The notes under the pieces: model-generated
Databases searched by the model: none
What the model was told of the DNA's origin: nothing
Seen by the model: the letters and a program-made list of their open reading frames with translations, nothing else
Program-made: the position numbers and the translations under genes
NCBI RefSeq assembly: GCF_002256285.1
Contig: NZ_NKJE01000009.1
Location: forward strand, 67,118-131,117
Length of the DNA: 64,000 bases
Origin: Flavobacterium sp. BFFFF1
GTDB lineage: Bacteria > Bacteroidota > Bacteroidia > Flavobacteriales > Flavobacteriaceae
Direction of reading: 5' to 3'
Part shown: in pieces, positions 46,479 to 54,554 of the stretch
Numbering within the stretch: position 1 is the first letter of the stretch
Layout: every line of letters starts with the position of its first letter

Positions 46479-47525
46479 ATGAAAAAGATCAAATCATTAT
46501 TCCTGCTGCTGGCCGTTATGGCACTTACCTTATCATCCTGTGCAGACGAAAGTCCGGTGAACAACACCACTAACACCGATGCAAGCATTTCATTAAGGAC
46601 GACGCTTAGGCAAATTAAGAAAACCATCGGCACCGCCGGAAGGGATGGCAGCGGCGACCAGGCCACTTGCTTTAATTTTGTTTATCCGATTACGCTGTCT
46701 TACAATAACGGCACTGTGATTGAAGTGAATTCCTATGATGGGCTGATCGCATTGCTGGAAGCCGAAACCGAAAACTTTTACCTTGAAGGCATACAGTTTC
46801 CGTTCCAGGTCCAGGAGGAAATGACGATTACCACGATTAACAACGAGGATGAATTTATGGCATTGGTCCAGTCCTGCGGTTTTGATACCATTGATGAGGA
46901 TATTTATGTTTTTAACTGCTATCAGGCAGTGTATCCATTTTCGGTTATCAATCAGGATAATCAAACCATCGTGATCAACAATGAAACTGATTTGTACAAT
47001 TTATTTGCTTCTCCCAATTCAAACTCGGATGATTATATCGTAGATTTCGTGTATCCGATTTCTTTAATTAAGGATAACCAAACCGTTCAGGCAAACAACA
47101 TTTATGAATTGTTCGATCTTATGGATCAATGTGAAGGTGATACAGATTGCATTTGTACTGCGGATTATAACCCAGTATGTGTCAATGACGGGATGGGGGG
47201 CGTGATTACGTTTGGAAACCAGTGTCTAGCCACATGTGCCGGATATACAGAGGCAGACTTTGTGGATTGCGGGATCATCTCACCGGCGAATTTCGGCGGG
47301 CTGCTCGGAACCTGTTTCCAGCTGAGTTATCCGGTTCAGGTAGCGTATCAGGGTGCTTTGGTTACCGTAAATAATGATGGAGAATTGCTCCAATATTATG
47401 ATGCAAGTGTAGAGCAATTACCTGATTTTCATTATCCAGTGCAGGTGATTGACACGCCAGTAAGCTCGATTTCGATTACAAGTGCGGCGCAGTTTTCACA
47501 ATTTATCAATACCCACTGTAACTAA
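46479..47525 (+). CDS. Lipoprotein with six internal repeats and a Kazal-like domain
   Basis: A 348-residue lipoprotein (lipobox LTLSSC, Cys21). Six related segments of the form yPhxVxxxxxxhxhnnxxELxxL start near residues 65, 106, 149, 189, 280 and 316 (FVYPITLSYNNG, VYPFSVINQDNQ, FVYPISLIKDNQ, LSYPVQVAYQG, FHYPVQVIDTP). Between repeats four and five lies a six-cysteine Kazal-like module (C224, C226, C234, C249, C253, C264: CTADYNPVC...GNQCLATCAGY). Kazal domains are protease inhibitors in animals and occur in some bacterial surface proteins. It sits upstream of a sigma/anti-sigma/TonB receptor set, from which a terminator hairpin separates it. Role unknown; surface-exposed binding or inhibitor protein is inferred. 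Confidence 0.78.
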   Translation: MKKIKSLFLLLAVMALTLSSCADESPVNNTTNTDASISLRTTLRQIKKTIGTAGRDGSGDQATCFNFVYPITLSYNNGTVIEVNSYDGLIALLEAETENFYLEGIQFPFQVQEEMTITTINNEDEFMALVQSCGFDTIDEDIYVFNCYQAVYPFSVINQDNQTIVINNETDLYNLFASPNSNSDDYIVDFVYPISLIKDNQTVQANNIYELFDLMDQCEGDTDCICTADYNPVCVNDGMGGVITFGNQCLATCAGYTEADFVDCGIISPANFGGLLGTCFQLSYPVQVAYQGALVTVNNDGELLQYYDASVEQLPDFHYPVQVIDTPVSSISITSAAQFSQFINTHCN

Positions 47526-47545
47526 ATTTAAACCGATTGCGGTAT

Positions 47546-47587
47546 GCATTGCCACATGTTTTTTACGACATGTGGTAATGCTTTTTT
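47546..47587 (+). terminator. Strong hairpin and T-run between lipoprotein and sigma factor genes
   Basis: Fourteen-base stem GCATTGCCACATGT (47546-47559) and ACATGTGGTAATGC (47568-47581), one G-U pair, 8-base loop, followed by TTTTTT (47582-47587). It is a textbook terminator for the lipoprotein gene. The sigma factor start codon is at 47594, only six bases beyond, so a promoter for the sigma gene cannot fit after the hairpin; read-through or a promoter inside the upstream gene is needed. Confidence 0.85.
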
Positions 47588-47593
47588 AAACAG

Positions 47594-48115
47594 ATGGACA
47601 CACACACAGACAATCATGGGTTATGCGAACCGGCGGCTTTCAGGCTGACGTTTGATGCGCACTATAAAATGCTTCGCAATTTCCTGCTTTTCCGATACCG
47701 CGACAATGATCTCGCCGATGATATTGCCCAAAATGCGTTTGTCAAATTGTGGGAAAATTGCGCTATCCTGAAAAAGGAACAGGCGAAAAGCTTTCTGTTT
47801 ACCACGGCAATCCGGTTGTCGTTAAACCAGCTTAAGCACCAGAAAGTGGTGGCTGATTATCAATTGCAATTGGAACCAAAGATAGCCGACAAAGAATCGC
47901 CTCAGTTCTTGATGGAGGAAACCGAGTTCAGGCAGCAACTCGAAAGGGCTATTGGCGCATTGCCCGAGAGACAGCGTGAGGTTTTCATGCTTAATCGGTT
48001 TGAAAGCCAATCCTATACCGAAATTGCCGCTCTATTGAACCTATCAGTCAAAGCGGTAGAGAAACGGATGCATCAGGCACTGGTGACCCTAAGAAAAACC
48101 ACCCCTAAAATTTGA
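47594..48115 (+). CDS. ECF sigma-70 family RNA polymerase sigma factor
   Basis: A 173-residue extracytoplasmic-function sigma factor. Region 2 (about 20-85) has FRYRDNDLADDIAQNAFVKL and region 4 (about 115-165) has ALPERQREVFMLNRFESQSY, TEIAALLNLSVKAVEKRMHQ. The FecI-type layout and the FecR gene 10 bases downstream indicate a cell-surface-signalling regulon controlled by the TonB-dependent receptor that follows. Its start codon lies immediately after a terminator hairpin, so expression may depend on read-through. Confidence 0.92.
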   Translation: MDTHTDNHGLCEPAAFRLTFDAHYKMLRNFLLFRYRDNDLADDIAQNAFVKLWENCAILKKEQAKSFLFTTAIRLSLNQLKHQKVVADYQLQLEPKIADKESPQFLMEETEFRQQLERAIGALPERQREVFMLNRFESQSYTEIAALLNLSVKAVEKRMHQALVTLRKTTPKI

Positions 48116-48125
48116 GATTATTGTT

Positions 48126-49019
48126 ATGGAAAACCACGAAACATATTTAGCCGATTGGTTTGAGGACAGAATGACCGATGAAGCCTTGCAACAGCTAATT
48201 TCAAAAGAAGAATTCCTTGAATACAGCAGGATTAAACGGGCTATAAAGGGATATGATTTGAAAACCCCGGAACTGGAAAGCCATTTCCAATTGATTAAAG
48301 ACAAGATGGTGCTGCAAAAGGAGACCACGAAACCAGTCATTGCTTTGTGGAAATACATCACGGTGGCCGCGTCAGTATTTTTGTGTATAGGTGTTTTTGC
48401 GTATTTTTCTACAAGCCATTCGGTTATTACAGATTACGGACAAAACCGTATCATTAGACTTGCGGATCATTCCCGGGTACATTTAGATCCAAAATCAGCC
48501 TTGTCATACTCTAATTTTTTCAAGTATAGCAGAGACCTGACACTCAGCGGAGAGGCGTATTTTGAAGCAGCCAAAGGAAGCCGTTTTACCGTGCACACTG
48601 GGCAGGGGACGGTGACGGTGTTGGGAACAAAATTCAATGTAATCGCTTCTGATGATTACTTCGAAGTGCATTGTGATGAAGGTAGGGTCCGAGTTGATGC
48701 CGGTACATCGAGCTTTATACTAACACCGGGTAAGAGTGTCCGTGTGAATGGTGGCAAAGTAAGTCAATGGGAAGGGGAACGGAGTTACCTGAAGGTTTCA
48801 GAGCGCAGTTTTTACAGGACACCTGCGTCAGTTGTCTTTGAAAAGATAGAAAACCAGTACGGGATTCATATTGATTTCCCTGATAAAATGAGACAGGCCA
48901 GTTTTACCGGTGCCATTTCGAACACCGATTTCAACAAGGCCATGCAGTCGATTTGTTTACCGCTGCATTTGAAATATACCCTTCAAAGTCCCGGTAAAAT
49001 AACAGTAACGAATGAATAA
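48126..49019 (+). CDS. FecR family anti-sigma factor with DUF4974 domain
   Basis: A 297-residue inner membrane regulator: cytoplasmic N-terminus (1-75, binds the sigma factor), one membrane helix (about 78-98), a periplasmic FecR domain (about 105-215; QNRIIRLADHSRVHLDPKSAL, LTLSGEAYFEAAKG, VTVLGTKFNV, FEVHCDEGRVRV) and a C-terminal DUF4974/secretin-like domain (about 225-295; YRTPASVVFEKIENQYGIHI, FTGAISNTDF). Typical of Bacteroidetes FecR. The stop overlaps the receptor start by 8 bases. Confidence 0.92.
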   Translation: MENHETYLADWFEDRMTDEALQQLISKEEFLEYSRIKRAIKGYDLKTPELESHFQLIKDKMVLQKETTKPVIALWKYITVAASVFLCIGVFAYFSTSHSVITDYGQNRIIRLADHSRVHLDPKSALSYSNFFKYSRDLTLSGEAYFEAAKGSRFTVHTGQGTVTVLGTKFNVIASDDYFEVHCDEGRVRVDAGTSSFILTPGKSVRVNGGKVSQWEGERSYLKVSERSFYRTPASVVFEKIENQYGIHIDFPDKMRQASFTGAISNTDFNKAMQSICLPLHLKYTLQSPGKITVTNE

Positions 49020-51300
49020 GGTTCTGTTTTTCTGTCTTTTACTCTTTTCCAATCTTATCATGTCACAATACAAAGTGAAATTTGGATGTGACGGGATGGC
49101 TTTAGAACGGGCGATTCCTAAAATTGAGAGGAAGTTCGATATAAAATATTCGTACGCCGACAGCCTGGTCGTCGATAAAAGGATTTCGCTGCCGGAAAAG
49201 GAATATTCGATAGACGAAATCAATGCTGAAATGGAACGGCAAACCAGTTTGCATCCGGAAAAAATCAGCGAAAGATATTATGCTTTGGTTTCCTTTTTGG
49301 AAGGTGGTGAAGCAAAACCAGTACAGCTGAACGAGGTCATTGTCGGTTCGTTTCTCACCGACGGAATCACCAAAAGCAACCAGCGTTTTTTGCTGTCGCC
49401 GCAGAAATCATCGGTATTAGCCGGCGTTACGGATTCAGACATCCTGCTTTCTTTACAACAGCTTCCCGGTGTGAAGAGCCCAAATGAAACCGCGACAGGG
49501 CTTTACGTGCGCGGCGGGTCACAGGATCAAAACCTAATCCTGATAGACGGCATCAGGCTGTACCATCCTGGGCATTTGTTCGGGATGATTTCCGGTATCA
49601 ATCCCAATATTGTGAAGAGCGTCAGCTTTTATAATAAGGCTGCTAGCGCCAATTATGGCGAAAGGGTATCGGGTGTCATCGACATCAGGACGTCTGGGAA
49701 TCTTGAAAAAGACGTGAAAGTCATTGGCGGAGTTAACGCGCTCAATGCCGATCTGTTTATGCAGCTTCCCATAATAAAAGGCAAGCTGGATATTCAGGTT
49801 TCCGGCAGAAAGTCGTTTACAGAAGTGTGGAGAAGCACAACTTTTAACCAGCTTGCAAACAAGGTTTTCCAGAATACCGACTTTAGGTCGTTCAATGACC
49901 GGAATAAGTTTCGGTTTTATGATTTTTCAGCAAAGGTAATTTTTAAGCCTTCCGAGAAATCGCTGCTTACCTTCACCGGCCTGTCGATCAACAACAACCT
50001 GAATTACAAGTACAAAATTGTTGCCGATAGTACCTCCAATCAGCAAATGCAAATCATCAACGATGGCTACAGTCTTCATTGGCATCAGCAATATTCGAAA
50101 GCATTCTCCCAGGAAATTTTGGCATATTATTCGGTGTATGATTTTCAGTATTCAAAGAAACAGGTCAATGAAATCACCTCTAATTTTGAAGTATTTAAAA
50201 AACTGAACAGGATTGTGAATTCCGGCGCGGAACTAAATTTCATGTCCCTATTGAGTCCTTCGATGCAACTCGATTATGGATACCAGATTTCCGGGAATGA
50301 CGTGTCCCATTTGTTCAATACGTACAATCAGGATGTCGGGATCGATCTAAACCAACGGCAGCTTTTTAACGTGCTGCATTCGGTTTATCTCAGCCACAAC
50401 TACACACTGAAGACCTGGCGTTTCCAGACCGGGCTGCGGTACAATTATTTTGCGAGGATTGGCGTCAGTACCTTTGAACCGCGGATTTTTGTGCAGGATA
50501 AGATTACCGGCGCATTTGCATTGCAGCTGTCCTTTGAGCGCCGGAATCAGTTCATGAACCAGGCGCGGGAGAACAGCATCAATGACCTGAGCCTCGAGAA
50601 CTATGTCTGGGTGCTTTCCGATAGCGGGAAGTATCCAATCCAGAAGGCAAACCAGTTTTCCGTTGGAGGCATTTACAAAAAGGACCATTGGCTATTGGAT
50701 ATCGATGGCTATTTTAAAACCATCGACGGGATTACGGGATTGAATTTCGGCTTTTTTAATCAAAATGAAAACCAGACTTCTAAGGGAAAGGGATTTACCA
50801 AAGGGGTTGAGGTTTTTATCCAAAACAAATCGGATCGTTGGAATACATCACTAACCTATTCATTCCAGGATTCGCAGCATAAATTTAGCGGGATTAACAA
50901 TGGTGGTTACTTTCAGGCAAATAATAACATCGCACATGCCGTAAATATGAACCTGAATCGGAAGTGGAAGAAGTTTTCGGCGGCATTGGGCTGGTTTTGG
51001 CACACCGGAAAACCTTACAGCGCCGTCAATGAAAGGGGTATGACAGAATCATTTAATGCGGACAACCTGCCAGTCTACCACCGGATGGATATTTCATGCG
51101 AATATGCATTCACATCCGGGAAAGTGAATTTTAAAACCGGGTTTTCGGTGTATAATCTGTATAACAGGAAAAGTCTAATCAGCCGTGAATACGAGCGGCA
51201 ATACTCGACGTTTACCGACCTGGCTAACGAGCGCTACGAAAAACAGGATTATTATTCCCTGGGCATCACCCCGAACCTATTTTTTAAAATGAGTATTTAA
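49012..51300 (+). CDS. TonB-dependent receptor with N-terminal STN-type signalling domain
   Basis: A 762-residue outer membrane receptor: signal peptide (1-18, ending LIMSQ), an STN-like domain (about 20-95, MALERAIPKIERKFDIKYSY), a plug (about 105-225; SDILLSLQQLPGVKSPNETA, GLYVRGGSQDQNLILIDG, YGERVSGVIDIRT) and a barrel ending in an aromatic-rich NLFFKMSI. No carboxypeptidase-regulatory-like domain and no SusD partner, so this is a FecA-type signalling receptor rather than a SusC. Ligand unknown; siderophore, metal or peptide are possible. It should transmit ligand binding to FecR and the sigma factor just upstream. Confidence 0.9.
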   Translation: MNKVLFFCLLLFSNLIMSQYKVKFGCDGMALERAIPKIERKFDIKYSYADSLVVDKRISLPEKEYSIDEINAEMERQTSLHPEKISERYYALVSFLEGGEAKPVQLNEVIVGSFLTDGITKSNQRFLLSPQKSSVLAGVTDSDILLSLQQLPGVKSPNETATGLYVRGGSQDQNLILIDGIRLYHPGHLFGMISGINPNIVKSVSFYNKAASANYGERVSGVIDIRTSGNLEKDVKVIGGVNALNADLFMQLPIIKGKLDIQVSGRKSFTEVWRSTTFNQLANKVFQNTDFRSFNDRNKFRFYDFSAKVIFKPSEKSLLTFTGLSINNNLNYKYKIVADSTSNQQMQIINDGYSLHWHQQYSKAFSQEILAYYSVYDFQYSKKQVNEITSNFEVFKKLNRIVNSGAELNFMSLLSPSMQLDYGYQISGNDVSHLFNTYNQDVGIDLNQRQLFNVLHSVYLSHNYTLKTWRFQTGLRYNYFARIGVSTFEPRIFVQDKITGAFALQLSFERRNQFMNQARENSINDLSLENYVWVLSDSGKYPIQKANQFSVGGIYKKDHWLLDIDGYFKTIDGITGLNFGFFNQNENQTSKGKGFTKGVEVFIQNKSDRWNTSLTYSFQDSQHKFSGINNGGYFQANNNIAHAVNMNLNRKWKKFSAALGWFWHTGKPYSAVNERGMTESFNADNLPVYHRMDISCEYAFTSGKVNFKTGFSVYNLYNRKSLISREYERQYSTFTDLANERYEKQDYYSLGITPNLFFKMSI

Positions 51301-51327
51301 AAAAAAGAAAAATCGGGAAACTCCCGA
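51301..51327 (-). terminator. Terminator hairpin between convergent genes
   Basis: Stem TCGGGA (51313-51318) and TCCCGA (51322-51327) with loop AAC. On the minus strand it is followed by a T-rich run (complement of 51301-51312), so it ends the small secreted protein gene that stops at 51334. On the plus strand it lies directly behind the receptor stop codon and may work for both genes. Confidence 0.7.
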
Positions 51328-51333
51328 CTTTGA

Positions 51334-51825
51334 TTACTTTATTTTGAGTTGGTCTTTGACCCAGGTTTCAAGCTTCCCCTCTTTATCCAACGTGGCTAAT
51401 TTGTCTATTTCGGGATCGCGGTCGCTTGTTTTTTTATATACCCTGATGACATTCCTCAGCGCTGCAGCATTCAATTTTATTTTATCCTCTACAGCTCCGG
51501 GAGTCTGAAGTGCATACTTTGTCCATCCAAACATAAAAGCCATCAGTAAATCACTGTTTTCCTGATTGAATTTTAGAATTGCTGATGACATTTCTACGCT
51601 GACGTCCGGGGTTCCGGTAAGCCATTCCACAAAAAACTGTGTGGCTGCGTTTTTACTTTCAATGTCTGAAGGATTGCTCTCGATCCAGGTGATGCATTTG
51701 ATGATTTCAGCATTGTATTTGCTGTAGTCCGTCGCGTTTCCGAATTTGTATACAGGTACCTTATAGTCCTGGGCGAAAGAAGAAAGGCTTGCGACTATTA
51801 GTAAAACTGATAATAGTTTCCTCAT
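51334..51825 (-). CDS. Secreted helical protein of unknown function
   Basis: A 163-residue protein with a signal peptide (1-18, ending LSSFAQ). The mature part is mainly helical (YNAEIIKCITWIESNPSDIE, FFVEWLTGTPDVSVEMSSAI, MAFMFGWTKYALQT, LNAAALRNVIRVYKK) with one cysteine; it ends ETWVKDQLKIK. Homologues of this type are frequent in Flavobacteriaceae without a function. Convergent with the TonB receptor, and therefore probably not part of that regulon's operon. Confidence 0.78.
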   Translation of the reverse strand: MRKLLSVLLIVASLSSFAQDYKVPVYKFGNATDYSKYNAEIIKCITWIESNPSDIESKNAATQFFVEWLTGTPDVSVEMSSAILKFNQENSDLLMAFMFGWTKYALQTPGAVEDKIKLNAAALRNVIRVYKKTSDRDPEIDKLATLDKEGKLETWVKDQLKIK

Positions 51826-51971
51826 GTGATTGTTGGTTTTAGATTTGGTGTAAAAATAGCAAAAAGAACAACAGGAGGTTTTTCCTAAGCAAAATAGTGG
51901 GAAAGGGAATTGCTCCCCCCATTAAAAAATTCAAGTTTACCTTAAACAAATCCCAAATTCACAGTCATGAT

Positions 51972-52001
51972 TTGATGCCCGTTACTTTTTTAGTATTTTT
52001 G
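51972..52001 (+). promoter_or_regulatory. Flavobacterial-type promoter upstream of idi
   Basis: TTG at 51972-51974, 19-base spacer, then TATTTTTG (51994-52001), matching the Bacteroidetes primary sigma consensus TTG-N19-TAnnTTTG. The idi start codon is 17 bases downstream. Confidence 0.6.
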
Positions 52002-52018
52002 GCTGCAATAGAATTAAC

Positions 52019-52546
52019 ATGACAGAAGAACAGGTTATATTGGTTGATGAGCATGACAACCAGATTGGCTTAATGCCTAAGCTTGAAGCCCACGAAAAAG
52101 CGGTGTTGCATCGCGCATTTTCCGTATTCATCCTTAACGATAAAAAGGAAATTATGCTCCAGCAGCGCGCCAGCCAGAAGTACCATTCGCCGTTGCTCTG
52201 GACAAACACCTGTTGCAGCCATCAGCGTGAAGGCGAAACCAACATTGAAGCTGGAACAAGACGACTGTTTGATGAGATGGGAATCAGGACCGATTTAACG
52301 GAATTGTTTCACTTTATTTACAAAGCGCCATTCGATAATGGCCTTACCGAACATGAACTCGATCACGTAATGATCGGGTATTACAATGACGAACCTGTTT
52401 TAAATACCGAAGAAGCCGAAGCCTGGAAGTGGATGTCAGTGGAAGACATAAAATCTGATATGCTGCGTCATCCGGAAATTTATACTGTTTGGTTCAAAAT
52501 TATATTTGACGAATTTTACCATTATCTCGAAGCACATACCTTATAG
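52019..52546 (+). CDS. idi: Isopentenyl-diphosphate delta-isomerase, type I
   Basis: Interconverts IPP and DMAPP in isoprenoid synthesis (menaquinone, undecaprenyl phosphate, carotenoids). The 175-residue Nudix-fold enzyme has LLWTNTCCSHQREGE with the catalytic Cys66, metal-binding HRAFSVFI, the Nudix-like GTRRLFDEMGI and the catalytic Glu113 in EHELDHV. Length is standard. It has its own promoter and is followed by queD after 6 bases, so they share a transcript. Confidence 0.94.
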   Translation: MTEEQVILVDEHDNQIGLMPKLEAHEKAVLHRAFSVFILNDKKEIMLQQRASQKYHSPLLWTNTCCSHQREGETNIEAGTRRLFDEMGIRTDLTELFHFIYKAPFDNGLTEHELDHVMIGYYNDEPVLNTEEAEAWKWMSVEDIKSDMLRHPEIYTVWFKIIFDEFYHYLEAHTL

Positions 52547-52552
52547 AACACT

Positions 52553-52963
52553 ATGAAAGTAACCATTTCCCGAAAAGCCCATTTTAATGCCGCGCACCGA
52601 CTGTTCCGTAAAGACTGGACCGACGAAAAGAACAGTGCTGTTTTTGGGAAGTGCAACAGCCCGAATTTCCACGGGCACAACTATGAACTAATTGTGAGCC
52701 TGACAGGTGATATTGACCCTGAGACCGGCTTTGTCATGGATATCAAGAAACTGAGCGATATTATCGAGAGCGAAGTCGAAGATGCCTTTGACCACAAAAA
52801 CCTAAATCTGGACGTGCCTGACTTTAAGGAACTGAATCCTACTGTCGAGAATTTTTCGGTAGTCATCTATAACAAGATCAGGGCCCACATTAAGGCAGCA
52901 CATGACCTCGAAGTCACGCTATACGAAACGCCACGTATATTCGCCACTTACAGGGGGCAATAG
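52553..52963 (+). CDS. queD: 6-pyruvoyl/6-carboxy-tetrahydropterin synthase family protein
   Basis: A 136-residue T-fold enzyme that converts dihydroneopterin triphosphate to 6-carboxytetrahydropterin in queuosine synthesis (QueD) or to 6-pyruvoyltetrahydropterin. Zinc ligands His15 (FNAAHRL), His40 and His42 (FHGHNYEL), the catalytic Cys34 in FGKCNSPN, and the FDHKNLN and ETPRIFATY ends are all present. The Cys34 position and FGxCxxxxxHGHNY pattern fit QueD well, though eukaryote-like PTPS activity cannot be excluded, especially with a pterin dehydratase gene at 44.0 kb. Confidence 0.88.
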   Translation: MKVTISRKAHFNAAHRLFRKDWTDEKNSAVFGKCNSPNFHGHNYELIVSLTGDIDPETGFVMDIKKLSDIIESEVEDAFDHKNLNLDVPDFKELNPTVENFSVVIYNKIRAHIKAAHDLEVTLYETPRIFATYRGQ

Positions 52964-53047
52964 AAATTGTACAATAGAATATCAAAATTGTATTAGTATT
53001 TCTCGTACTGAAAATTGACATTTGCTTAAACCAATAAAATAGTCTTT

Positions 53048-54007
53048 ATGCTGTATCCAATGCAATTTGAATCCATACTGAAAGAACGGATTTGGGGTGG
53101 ACAAAAACTAAATACACTTTTAAATAAACCGATAACATCTGAAATTACAGGCGAAAGCTGGGAGTTGTCGACTGTCAAAGGCGACATCAGTATCGTTGCC
53201 AATGGTGAAAACAAGGGCATGCCGCTGACTGAAGTCATTGAAGCGGCGCCGGAAGCCATTTTGGGAAAGTCCGTGCACCAGCGTTTCGGAACAGATTTCC
53301 CTTTATTGTTCAAATACCTTGATGCCCGCGAAGACCTGTCGATCCAGGTACATCCTAACGATGCGTTGGCGAAAAAACGGCACAATTCTTTCGGTAAGAC
53401 GGAAATGTGGTATGTGATGCAAGCCGACCCCAACGCCCGCATCATTGTTGGGTTTAAAGAAAAGTCAAGTCCGGAGCAATACCTCACAAGCTTAAAAGAC
53501 AACAGCATTATCTCCATCCTTGACACCATTGAGGCAAAAAAAGGCGATGTTTTTTTTCTTGAAACGGGCACGGTTCATGCGATTGGCGCAGGGCTTGTGA
53601 TTGCGGAAATTCAACAGACTTCAGACATCACCTACAGGATTTATGATTTCGACCGAAAGGATGCCAACGGGAATACCAGGGAACTTCATGTCGACCTGGC
53701 ATTGGACGCGATTAATTACGACGTGGTTCAAACGCAGAAACAATATGCCAGGACACCAAACCAGTCGAACCCAGTGGTAGACTGCCCTTACTTTACAACT
53801 AATTTTATTCCGCTTGATGGGAAAAAGCAAGTTGCACAGGACGGAGATTCTTTTCGTGTATTCATGTGTACGGAAGGGAGTTTTTCTTTGGATACCGGAA
53901 ACGGGCATTACGAATACAGCACGGGCGACACCGTACTTTTGCCTGCGGCTATCGAATCCTACACGATGGAAGGGAAGGCCACGATCTTAGAAATTTATAT
54001 TTCCTAG
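53048..54007 (+). CDS. manA: Mannose-6-phosphate isomerase, class I
   Basis: Interconverts mannose-6-phosphate and fructose-6-phosphate, feeding GDP-mannose and thus GDP-fucose. The 319-residue cupin metalloenzyme has the zinc site LSIQVHPND (Gln100, His102), Glu119 in KTEMWYV and GTVHAIGAGLVIAEIQQTSD with a further His ligand. This is the short bacterial form. It supplies the precursor for the GT11 fucosyltransferase encoded in the polysaccharide locus, although the two are far apart. Confidence 0.92.
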   Translation: MLYPMQFESILKERIWGGQKLNTLLNKPITSEITGESWELSTVKGDISIVANGENKGMPLTEVIEAAPEAILGKSVHQRFGTDFPLLFKYLDAREDLSIQVHPNDALAKKRHNSFGKTEMWYVMQADPNARIIVGFKEKSSPEQYLTSLKDNSIISILDTIEAKKGDVFFLETGTVHAIGAGLVIAEIQQTSDITYRIYDFDRKDANGNTRELHVDLALDAINYDVVQTQKQYARTPNQSNPVVDCPYFTTNFIPLDGKKQVAQDGDSFRVFMCTEGSFSLDTGNGHYEYSTGDTVLLPAAIESYTMEGKATILEIYIS

Positions 54008-54062
54008 GCTAATCCAAAGATAATGTGTAGTTTTGCACCAAATTTTAAAAATACAGTTCAAG

Positions 54063-54329
54063 ATGGCAAATGTTAGAAATTTAAAGAAAGACATCAATTA
54101 CGTTTTAGGCGATATCATAGAAGCGGTTTACCTTTTCGAGATGTCGACTTCAGGGCAACCAACACCAGAAACCAATGCATTAATCGATGAAGCGCTTGCT
54201 GCATTTGATGCTTTGATTGCAAAAGTGAATGCTAAAAACGTTGAAAATAAAAAAGCACACTTTAAACAGATCAGTGCCGATTTAGAACAATCTGCTAATC
54301 AGCTTATTGCTAAAATCAACACGCTGTAA
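54063..54329 (+). CDS. Small conserved helical protein
   Basis: An 88-residue soluble, all-helical protein: MANVRNLKKDINYVLGDIIE, then PETNALIDEALAAFDALIAK and QISADLEQSANQLIAKINTL. Homologues of this size are found beside tRNA or metabolic genes in Flavobacteriaceae, but no function is known to me. ATG 54063 is used because it begins the conserved sequence. A TAGTTTTG box at 54028-54035 may be the -7 element of its promoter. Confidence 0.75.
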   Translation: MANVRNLKKDINYVLGDIIEAVYLFEMSTSGQPTPETNALIDEALAAFDALIAKVNAKNVENKKAHFKQISADLEQSANQLIAKINTL

Positions 54330-54362
54330 TTAAATTTAACGATAAAAAGTGTCCATATTTTT

Positions 54363-54392
54363 TTGGAATTTAGAAAATCAAAATTATATTTG
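54363..54392 (+). promoter_or_regulatory. Promoter of tRNA-Thr
   Basis: TTG at 54363-54365, 19-base spacer and TATATTTG at 54385-54392, a full match to TTG-N19-TAnnTTTG. The tRNA 5' end is 12 bases downstream of the box, the expected distance for a transcript starting at or just before the tRNA. Confidence 0.75.
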
Positions 54393-54404
54393 CACCGTTA
54401 AGTC

Positions 54405-54481
54405 GCCGGTGTAGCTCAGTTGGCTAGAGCAGCTGATTTGTAATCAGCAGGTCGTGGGTTCGAGTCCCTCTATCGGCTCCA
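54405..54481 (+). tRNA. tRNA-Thr (anticodon TGT)
   Basis: Cloverleaf: acceptor arm GCCGGTG / TATCGGC with two G-U pairs, D-arm GTAGCTCAGTTGGCTAGAGC, anticodon stem GCTGA / TCAGC around the loop TTTGTAA (anticodon TGT), T-arm GTGGGTTCGAGTCCCTC and encoded CCA (54479-54481). Followed directly by a terminator. TGT reads ACN threonine codons, mainly ACA. Confidence 0.95.
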
Positions 54482-54487
54482 AAAAAA

Positions 54488-54517
54488 CCATCACTTTTTT
54501 AGTGGTGGTTTTTTTTT
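54488..54517 (+). terminator. Rho-independent terminator of tRNA-Thr
   Basis: Stem CCATCACT (54488-54495) and AGTGGTGG (54501-54508), loop of five T, then nine T. It starts 6 bases after the tRNA CCA end. Confidence 0.85.
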
Positions 54518-54554
54518 GTGATACGCTCCATGAGAAGTTTATCCCGAATGCCTG

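Noticed and set aside
46479..51300. Interpretation of the TonB receptor region as a polysaccharide utilisation locus
   Set aside because: No SusD-like gene, no glycoside hydrolase and an STN-type receptor with FecI/FecR genes instead.
53026..53571. Minus-strand open frame of 181 codons
   Set aside because: Fully antisense to manA, which has all metal ligands.
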